NCBI GenBank assembly: GCA_963791325.1 | Contig: CAWBRU010000006.1 | Span: forward strand, 62,001 to 126,000 | Reading direction: 5' to 3' | Length of the DNA stretch: 64,000 bases | Origin: JBEVJK01 sp963791325 | Lineage (GTDB): Bacteria > Pseudomonadota > Alphaproteobacteria > Rhizobiales > Rhizobiaceae | Part shown: one piece after another, positions 57,419 to 64,000 of the stretch | Layout of the letters: each line of letters begins with the position of its first letter | Position numbering within the stretch: the first letter of the stretch is position 1 | Position numbers and translations under genes: made by a program | The notes under the pieces: model-generated | Database searches by the model: none | Seen by the model: the letters and a program-made list of their open reading frames with translations, nothing else | Told to the model about the DNA's origin: nothing

Positions 57419-58949
57419 ATGGCCTCTCGCAACCCAGACCACAATCTGCTGGTCACACCGTCTCTCGATCCTTCTTCGAGAGTTGTAGTCACCGCAAGCT
57501 CATCGCCGCCGGCATCGGCCACCGCATACGGCATTCTGGTCGCCAGGAATGGGACGGTCCCGGATGAACTCGGCATAGGCCGCGACCGGCTTGAGGCGGC
57601 CGGCTTCGATGCAAAAATAGGATCTGCCCTCGTTCTAGCGTCGCCCGACGGCCCAGTTTTGGTGGCCGTAGGTGTGGGGAAGTATTCGAAATCTCGATGC
57701 CTCGGGCCTGAGGGACGCTGCGGCGGTTTTCGCGCGCAGTGTGTCATCCCATTCAGCTGTAGCCCTGAAACTGGGCGTCAGCCCGGTGCTAAATGTCGAA
57801 GAAGCGGCGCGGGCGGCCACCGAAGGTATTCTGCTTGCGCGTTACCTTTACAACCCGCTCCGGCGTAGAGCGAAGGGGACGCAGCTTGGCGAACTAACCG
57901 TTGTTGTGGAAACTGATGCGCTGGAGCTGGCCAGAAGCGGGGCCAGGCGCGGCCATTTGTTCGCGGGCGCGCAGATGCTGGCGCGCGATTTCGCTAATAC
58001 GCCACATAGTCATTTGAATGCATCGCGTTTCGCTGACATTGCCGTGGCAATCGGAAAGCAAAAGGGGTTCGGTGTAGAGATCTTCGACAAAGATGCTCTG
58101 ATTGCACTTGGTTGTGGTGGTTTGCTCGGGGTGAATGCCGGCAGTGTCGAGCCTCCCCGCATGGTTAAGCTCAGCTATAAGCCGGCAGCGCCCATGGGCA
58201 GCCTGGCATTTGTCGGAAAAGGCATAATGTACGATTCCGGGGGTATCAGCCTAAAGCCGAGTGATCCGGTACACGCGCAAATGAAGAACGACATGTCTGG
58301 TGCAGCCGCTGTCCTGGCTGCGGTCTCGATCTTGGCGGACTTGGATGCGCCCACTGGAGTCACCGGTTTTCTGATGTGTACCGACAACATGCCGTCAGGC
58401 AGTGCGATGGCCCTGGGCGATGTGTTGACTATGAGGGGCGGCACTAAGGTTGAGGTGGTGGACACCGATGCCGAGGGCCGCCTGGTTATGGCCGACGCTC
58501 TGACGCTGGCTGCGGAAGTAAAAGTCGACGCCATTGTTGACATCGCAACTCTCACCGGTTCGTGTCTACGCGCCCTGGGCTCCGATCTGGCTGGACTGGT
58601 TGGTAACAACCAAGCTCTTGTCGAACAAGTCAAGGCTTCAGCCGAAACGACCGGAGAACCGGTCTGGGAGTTGCCGCTCTACAAGCCGTATTTAAAGATG
58701 CTCGAATTTGGCGTTGCTGATCTCCGGAACTGCGCGCCTGTGGGTAAGCCGGATGCGATATTGGCCTCGCTGTTTCTCGCTCAATTCGTCGGCGAACTTC
58801 CGTGGGCGCACCTCGATATATGCGGAACTGCCCAGACCGATGAGGATCGCACTTGGCATCCAGCTGGGTGCTCTGGCTTTGGTGCCAGGTTGCTTGCCGA
58901 CTTAGCCGTACGCTTCAGGCCAGCTCCCCTTGATAAACGAGGGTCGTAG
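57419..58949 (+). pseudogene. pepA: Leucyl aminopeptidase (M17), one frameshift in the N-domain
   Basis: ATG 57419 behind AGGGGAG opens the small N-domain (LLVTPSLDPSS, GPVLVAVGVGK). Near 57680 an extra base shifts the frame; the rest reads LDASGLRDAAAVFARSVSSH and the catalytic domain is complete: FVGKGIMYDSGGISLKPSD (Lys and Asp metal ligands), MKNDMSGAAAVLAAV, VVDTDAEGRLVMADAL (Asp, Glu and Arg), IVDIATLTGSCLRALGSDLA. All M17 metal and catalytic residues are present; the usual NTDAEGR is DTDAEGR. Length would be about 510 residues, normal for the family. It cleaves N-terminal residues from peptides in the cytoplasm. Confidence 0.85.
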
Positions 58950-59853
58950 GTCGTCAAGTAATGGGCATCTTCCAGCCTGTTCCACTGAACTCGTCATCGA
59001 AGAAGGACGTTCAAGGCGAACTCTCTAACTGGCAGACCAGGGGAAATCTATAGGTGCAGCGTGATGTCCGCTTACGGCTAAGCTAGTCAGGAGTGTGACT
59101 CCAGCGATTTCGGCTACTTCATCGACCTACCTGAAAGAGATCTTGCCTACCCTGGGGATCGGCACAATGTGCTCTCATAATTGACGTTTGCCGTAGGAGC
59201 TGTAGAAAGTCGCCCGTTGTTCGATCTGGTAGGCTGGGTTACCCCGAACCGAGCCCCTGCTGGCAACCATTCGAGGCCGCGATCGCGGGGCATCGCCTTT
59301 TTTGCGCCGTTCGTGAGCCCGCTGCGTCAGCGTGCTTCGACGGGGCAAGGATCCGGTGTCGGAGCAGCCGAACCCCGGCAGTGCCGTCGTTGAAATCCGA
59401 GATGTTCAGCCGGTGGTGAAAAGAGCTTCGCTTGCGGCTCTAACGTCCAATCGGCGCCCAGGCGGACCGGATAGCCGCTATTCAAGTGAAGCGCCAACGG
59501 TCACTGCCACGGCCTCGCCGTCGCGCGCGGCAGGCCGTCCGACGCTAAGTTGTTGATTTCATCGCACGCCCAACCGGACTCGAAACCGTGTCTCCGCCGC
59601 GAAAGGCCCGCCCATGACAGCCTGGACGCCGACCTCCCTTGGTAACGACCTTGTAACTATCGCAAGAGCCAGCTGGCAGTCGAATAGCACAAGGCCTAGG
59701 CTCAACCCACTCGACCATTTTCGACAACGCCTCAAGGCGGAGTTATGCTTCCGCGGCACTTGAGTTTGCCGGAAATAGGCTCACAAGCAGCCCTCCGAGT
59801 GGACAAGCTGCGGGAAGGCCACGCAGGTTCGAGCGATCAAATGGGAGGAACCT
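58950..59853. other. Long intergenic stretch without recognised genes
   Basis: About 900 bases. Only short, domain-free frames occur on either strand. The bases just before 59854 hold the dodecin ribosome site. I see no RNA gene, repeat or transposase remnant. Confidence 0.4.
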
Positions 59854-60069
59854 ATGTCGAATAGCGTCTATAAGATCATTGAACTAGTCGGCACGAGCAC
59901 CAGGTCTTGGGACGACGCCGCGCGGGCCGCTGTCGAACGCGCATCGAGTAGCTTGCGTGACTTGCGCATCGCGGAGGTCGTGAAACTCGACCTCCAGCTC
60001 AAGGACGGGAAGGTAGAGGCCTACCGTGCCAGGGTGAGTGTCTCCTTTAAATACGAGGACAAAGCCTAG
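59854..60069 (+). CDS. Dodecin
   Basis: 71 residues matching dodecin over the full length: VYKIIELVGTSTRSWDDAAR, SSLRDLRIAEVVKLDLQL and AYRARVSVSFKYE. Dodecins form hollow twelve-subunit shells that bind flavins or CoA and buffer free flavin. The Trp of SWDD (residue 19) and the beta strand ending VSFKYE are conserved positions. ATG 59854 follows GGGAGGAACCT, an ideal ribosome site. Single gene, intact, with a strong translation signal, surrounded by noncoding DNA. Confidence 0.92.
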   Translation: MSNSVYKIIELVGTSTRSWDDAARAAVERASSSLRDLRIAEVVKLDLQLKDGKVEAYRARVSVSFKYEDKA

Positions 60070-60828
60070 GACCCGACCCGGCACTCAATCGAACAGCGAC
60101 GCCGGGCCGGACCAACAGCGTTCGATAGCCGCCGCTCGGCCTTAGCTGGGGTAAGATCTGCCCTGGAGTTGTGCTAGGATAGGGCACCCGCGACTTTTCT
60201 GCGTCAAAGCGGTTGGGAGCGATCGCCACGTTCAATCCGATCTCCATCACGGCCGATCGGCTCGGCAACGGTTCGATCCCACCACGGCGAAAGGCTCGGG
60301 TGCGGTCGCACCGAATGAACTTGCAGTAGTTGTCTTGCCTGGAGAGACGTGTATCCGCACCAGAGTGGGATCAGTATCGTTCCATATGGGCCCATTCCTC
60401 CGGTATCGGGGGCCATTTTTCGTCAAGCCCCAATGCCTTCTTGAGAGCTCCCCGATTGCATCACGTGCCTCATCGAGGCCTATGCCTCGGTCCCGCGCTT
60501 TTGTCCCCCTCGAAATGATGGCGGCTCAATTGGGACTGCTCTCGCAAGGCCTTTGATGTATCGACGAGAGCCCAAGGAGGGCAGCCGTTTCTTCAACGTT
60601 TCCAAGATCTTGCAAAGCTCATAATAGCTGTAGTTGCAATCAAAGTTGCCGTCGTCCGGAGCGCATCTCGCGCCTCGACCCAGACGCGTAAGGACCACCT
60701 GCCGGCCCGCGTCGGCTCGCTGAGCGTATTCCTACACAATGAAGCATCGTTCGCTGAGATTGCGCCAATGCGACCCGAGCTCAACGATGCGATTGGCGTC
60801 GTCCTCATGCCGAAATCTTCTCGGTTGC
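60070..60828. other. Intergenic region, nothing recognised
   Basis: About 760 bases with only short frames. No domain, hairpin or repeat that I would defend. Confidence 0.35.
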
Positions 60829-61026
60829 CTACACCATGAGAGATCGAGCTACGGTGAGGCGATTATAGGTCGCGACTAGCGCCATGCTGGCCTTTGCGGC
60901 TCTGCTCGCGTCACTCAGGGTCAAGATCAGTTGCTGAGTGGTGAACATATGCGCCCCGGCCGGGTCAATGTCGTCAAGCGCATCCAGTTCGCGCAGCGGA
61001 TCCGGTATGTGCTCGGCTTTGGCCAT
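60829..61026 (-). CDS. Possible small hypothetical protein
   Basis: 65 residues starting ATG 61026 with GAGG about ten bases ahead: acidic first half (DPLRELDALDDIDPAGAH) and a helical second half (TQQLILTLSDASRAAKASMA, VATYNRLTVARSL). The even, soluble composition looks like a real protein, but no family is recognised and it stands alone in a noncoding stretch. Confidence 0.35.
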   Translation of the reverse strand: MAKAEHIPDPLRELDALDDIDPAGAHMFTTQQLILTLSDASRAAKASMALVATYNRLTVARSLMV

Positions 61027-62000
61027 GACGCGAGCCTCTTGGCGCTTGGCTGAGCGGTCGCTGCCGACGGTGCAACGTCGGTCGGCCGCGCTAAGACATC
61101 GGGCGGCTAGTCAGGTCGTCAAGTGCCGCCGGATCGGACGCTTCTTACTCGGGGCGACGCGAGGGTAGGCCAGCGCCTTCTGGCCGGTCGGACCCCACAT
61201 TGCCCCCTACCTCCGCCACCGGGATCGACCCCGGGGCCGCCTGGTGCCGGGACGCATATCCGCCTTGGCTCAGGCAACAGCGAAGGCAGACCTGTGGGGA
61301 AGAACCATGGGTTCTGCCCGAAGGGGACGCATTCATGCTTCTCCCTGGGTGCCGACTGGCGGGATGGCGCGCGGCGTCCGGGTTTCCGTCATCACAGATT
61401 ATGCAACCAGTGGTTGGCACAGCATGGGGAGATGCCGAGGGGCGTCCACAGCTGCAAGGCGGTGAGGAAGTGCGACTTCTGCTCCAGCCCGGTTAACCCC
61501 GTCTTGTTGGTGTAGTTTACGCCGCTGCGACGCTTAGCCGATGGCGAGCGGGTACCAGCTCCGCTCATGCCAGCTGGCCAACCCGGGGGCACTTCGGCGG
61601 ACGGGGGCGCGGGCGAATTTGTGGTGGGCCACCTCCTCGACGACAGCTTGTCGAGGTCAACGACGCGATCACGTTCTGCAACGCGGCGACTGCGCGGATT
61701 CTGGCCTGCATGTCACACGCTCTGAACGCGAATTTGGAGCGGCGTCCCGAATTTCCTGGCTGAACCGGGCGCGCTGCGGCGAGCGCGGGTTATACAACCT
61801 AACGCGCCGACAACTCTCCTTGATTTGAGCAATAGCCCCCTCGGCTCTGCCGCGTCGATCTAATCTGCCTTGACTGCTCAATGCGATGCCGTAGCCTGCT
61901 GTCGTGCCATGCAGCATAAGAGCGCGCGCCGGGCACCTTGTTTTTGCCGCTCACCATAACCGGCGATCTGGCCTAGCCGTAACGCCGAGAAAGGGTCCGC
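61027..62000. other. Long intergenic stretch without recognised genes
   Basis: Almost 1 kb. Overlapping short frames occur, rich in Arg and Pro, without ribosome sites or domains. The last 20 bases carry the DJ-1 gene's upstream region. Possibly old, degraded genes. Confidence 0.35.
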
Positions 62001-62606
62001 ATGAGCCGCCGTAATGTCGCTATTCTGATCTTCGATGACGTCGAAATCCTCGATTTCGCCGGGCCGTATGAGGTCTTTGCCACTACGCGCCAGCATGATC
62101 CTGAGCCGCCGTTTTTCGTCTACACCGTCGCCGAGAAGTCTGAGCCGGTGTCGGCGCGCAATGGCCTGAGCGTCAACCCGCGCTATTCTATTTACGACTG
62201 CCCGAATCCCGACATTGTGCTGGTCCCCGGCGGACGCGGCACGCGGACGATCATTTACAATCAGGCAGTACTTGACTGGATCAAGAAGGTCAACGGCATG
62301 ACCGACCTGACGCTGTCGGTCTGCACTGGCGCGCTGGTGCTGGGCAAGGCGGGGCTGCTCGACGGGCTGGCGGCGACGACCTATCACACGGCGTTTGAGG
62401 AGCTAAAGGCGGTCGCGCCGAACACGGTGCAGCGTCCCGACGAGCGCTGGGTCGATAACGGCCGGATCGTCACCTCGGCGGGCGTCTCGGCAGGCATCGA
62501 CATGTCGCTGTACGTCGTCGGCAAGCTGCTCGGCGCGGCGCAGGCCGACGAGACGGCCCACTACATGGAGTACGAGCACTGGCACGGTATGCCGGTGGAA
62601 GAATAG
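62001..62606 (+). CDS. DJ-1/PfpI-family protein
   Basis: 201 residues of the class I glutamine amidotransferase-like fold. Nucleophile elbow SVCTGALVL with Cys 108, followed by GLAATTYHTAFEEL with His 129; Glu 15 in FDDVEILDFAGPYEVF is the conserved acidic partner. This layout is that of the N-terminal domain of AraC-like GlxA proteins and of isonitrile hydratase. The C-terminal regulator domain is absent, so it is the enzyme-like form. Substrate unknown; isonitrile hydratase or a glyoxalase/chaperone role are options. Frame intact; a weak AAAGG lies ahead. Confidence 0.88.
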   Translation: MSRRNVAILIFDDVEILDFAGPYEVFATTRQHDPEPPFFVYTVAEKSEPVSARNGLSVNPRYSIYDCPNPDIVLVPGGRGTRTIIYNQAVLDWIKKVNGMTDLTLSVCTGALVLGKAGLLDGLAATTYHTAFEELKAVAPNTVQRPDERWVDNGRIVTSAGVSAGIDMSLYVVGKLLGAAQADETAHYMEYEHWHGMPVEE

Positions 62607-62949
62607 AAACGAGAGGCGAGAAACGAGATCAACGGTGCCCGCCTCGGGTTCGCCTATCTCGAAGGTCGGAGCAACAAGCTTCGGCGCTGAGAGGCCCCGC
62701 ATGACGCTTTACTGGTGCAAGCGGCCTTGCTCTGGCACTCGCGTCGTATTTTCGCCGATGCGCAAATGCCTAGACACTGGACCTATCACAGCGAGGCACT
62801 AGCACGTCTTCCTAGAAGTTTGCCACCAACCGATCGGGTACCGTCGCAAGCATTGATAGCCGAGCTGCACCGGCGACGCAGGGCCGGCGGACCCAACCAA
62901 CAAACCGCAGCCGGGTCGGACGCTCAACATTTTGGAAGGAACACGAGAC
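62607..62949. other. Intergenic region upstream of the amino-acid-binding protein
   Basis: About 340 bases. It must contain the promoter of the gene at 62950. TTTTGGAAGGAACACG before 62950 supplies the ribosome site. Nothing else is evident. Confidence 0.4.
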
Positions 62950-63616
62950 ATGAAGACAGCTTTTCGTACGTCGCTGCTGGCCATGGCGCTCTTTGCCGGG
63001 GTCACCGTTGCCCATGCAGACGCCATCGATGACATCACCGCCGCCGGCCAGATCAATGTCGGCGTGTTTGCCGACTTCCCGCCCTTCTCTTCGGCCAGTG
63101 CCGACATGAGCCTTAAGGGCTACGACATGGATGTCGCGCAATACATTGCCGATACGCTCAAGGTGAAGCTGAACCCGGTGTCCGTTACCGGTCAGAACCG
63201 CATTCCCTATCTCACGGAAAAGCGCGTCGATATGCTGATGAGCGTCGGCTACTCGAAGGAGCGCGCCGAGGTCATCGACTTTGCCGCTGCTTACGCACCC
63301 TACTATATTGCCGTTATCGGCCCGGCCGCGCTCGAGGTGAAAGACAAGGCGGACCTGGCCGATAAGTCGATCGCGGTCAACCGCGGCACGCTGGAGGACA
63401 CTTCGCTCACTGAAGGTGCGCCCGCTTCGGCCGACATCCATCGCTTCGACAACTACAACGCGGTGATCCAGGCCTTTATCTCCGGTCAGACCCAGCTCAT
63501 GGTGGTCGGCAATGATGTCGGCGCACAGGTCCTGGCCCAGCAAGTGGACTTGAAGCCGGAGCAGAAGTTCCAGCTGATGACCTCGCCCTCGCATATCGGG
63601 CTCAACAAGAAAGAAG
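62950..63616 (+). pseudogene. Amino-acid ABC substrate-binding protein, 3' end lost to an IS element
   Basis: ATG 62950 behind GGAAGGA; signal peptide (LLAMALFAGVTVAHA) and an SBP_bac_3 fold: GQINVGVFADFPPFSSASAD, GYDMDVAQYIADTL, YLTEKRVDMLMSVGYSKERA and AVNRGTLEDTSLTEGAPASA. Family members are about 265-280 residues; here homology ends at IGLNKKE (about residue 222), exactly where IS3-type DNA begins, and the frame then runs 11 alien codons to a stop at 63654. About 40 residues of the second lobe are missing. Transport or chemotaxis for a polar amino acid would be lost. Confidence 0.8.
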
Positions 63617-64000
63617 TGGTCCCGCCAGGTGAGACAGTTTGGCGGCTTGGCTAAGGTGGATCCGGGTTGCTTCTACGCCGCCAGTTGCTCCGTCATTTCT
63701 GCCGTAGCATAGACCTCGTCGGGTGTCCTGCCGCCGAAGGCTGAGTGCGGTCGTCGCCGATTGTAATAGTCGATCCAGGATCCGATGCCGCTGCGCGCGT
63801 CGCTACCGGTCTCGAAGGCATTGAGGAATACGCACTCGTATTTGAGACTGCGCCACAGCCGCTCGATGAAGACATTGTCCATCCAGCGGCCACGGCCGTC
63901 CATGGAGATACGGATGTCGGCGTCCTTCAGCGTCGTCGTGAAGGCGAAGCTGGTGAACTGGCTCCCCTGATCCGTATTGAAGATGTCGGGGCTACCGTGG
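63617..64000. mobile_element. IS3-family insertion sequence, one end only
   Basis: Starts with TGGTCCCGCCAGG directly after the interrupted gene and continues past the window edge. It contains the 3' part of an orfB-type transposase on the minus strand. The exact terminal inverted repeat cannot be confirmed because the other end is not in the window; the TG start is what IS3 ends normally show. Confidence 0.65.
63673..64000 (-). CDS. IS3-family transposase OrfB, C-terminal part
   Basis: 109 codons leftward from the window edge to TAG at 63673. PDIFNTDQGSQFTSFAF holds the second Asp of the DDE triad and SMDGRGRWMDNVFIERLWRS the Glu; WIDYYNRRRPHSAFGGRTPD then EVYA is the usual C-terminal signature of IS3/IS407-type integrase cores. 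The N-terminal half and orfA lie beyond the window. The visible part is intact, so the element may still be active. Confidence 0.88.
   Translation of the reverse strand, partial: HGSPDIFNTDQGSQFTSFAFTTTLKDADIRISMDGRGRWMDNVFIERLWRSLKYECVFLNAFETGSDARSGIGSWIDYYNRRRPHSAFGGRTPDEVYATAEMTEQLAA

Noticed and set aside
61123..61515. Overlapping plus-strand frames suggesting a transposase or intron remnant
   Set aside because: Arg/Gly/Pro-rich text in all three frames with no DDE, reverse-transcriptase or maturase motif.

Overview
The window reads as accessory DNA from a GC-rich alphaproteobacterium, most likely a Hyphomicrobiales member close to Mesorhizobium. The basis is family content: a eut-type ectoine catabolic cluster, a DUF1344 exported protein, several ABC solute-uptake operons, H-NS-like small proteins, and an intergenic repeat of the type I associate with rhizobia. 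This is inference from gene families; no rRNA, tRNA or housekeeping marker is present to prove it.

Layout. 1-5.7 kb: the 5' end of an IclR-like regulator, small exported proteins, and a tightly coupled operon of one exported protein, two MacB/LolD-type ATPases and a large FtsX-type permease. 6-12.1 kb: a cupin, then a cluster of small exported protein, four-repeat membrane protein, OmpR/EnvZ-type two-component pair and von Willebrand A protein. 12.4-15.1 kb: a CHASE3-type histidine kinase paired with a periplasmic sugar-type binding protein. 15.3-18.6 kb: eutB(remnant)-eutC-eutD-eutE, with eutD and eutE frameshifted and eutB cut by a helicase fragment. 19.4-20.5 kb: two small intact genes including a YidB-like protein. 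21.2-29.5 kb: a cysteine hydrolase, glutamine-synthetase-like enzyme and branched-chain-amino-acid-type ABC transporter, divergent from a truncated RpiR regulator and an N-formylglutamate amidohydrolase. 29.9-36.9 kb: an H-NS-like gene, decayed DNA, and a large broken autotransporter. 37.1-45.2 kb: a LacI-controlled ABC sugar-uptake operon with a GH116 glycosidase. 45.6-51.4 kb: an SDR enzyme, HdeA-like and Rap1a-like exported proteins among gene remnants (FAD monooxygenase, class III cyclase, H-NS copy, alkylsulfatase). 51.5-56.5 kb: an N-terminally truncated STAND-WD40 gene abutting an N-terminally truncated tyrosine integrase. 56.5-59 kb: a YfcC-type permease fragment and an M17 aminopeptidase. 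59.8-64 kb: dodecin, a DJ-1/PfpI protein, and an amino-acid-binding protein interrupted by an IS3-family element that runs off the window.

The recurrent theme is breakage. About twenty genes carry frameshifts, internal deletions or truncations. Single-base indels are extremely dense from 15.3 to 28.7 kb, yet intact genes (eutC, the YidB-like gene, the cysteine hydrolase) sit in the same stretch. Part of this may be consensus-sequence error; the deletions, chimeric junctions and IS insertion look like real genome decay in a recombining accessory region.

The most interesting functional candidates are the LacI/GH116 operon with two identical palindromic operators, the two-component/vWA envelope cluster, the kinase-binding-protein pair, and the STAND-WD40 remnant beside an integrase.
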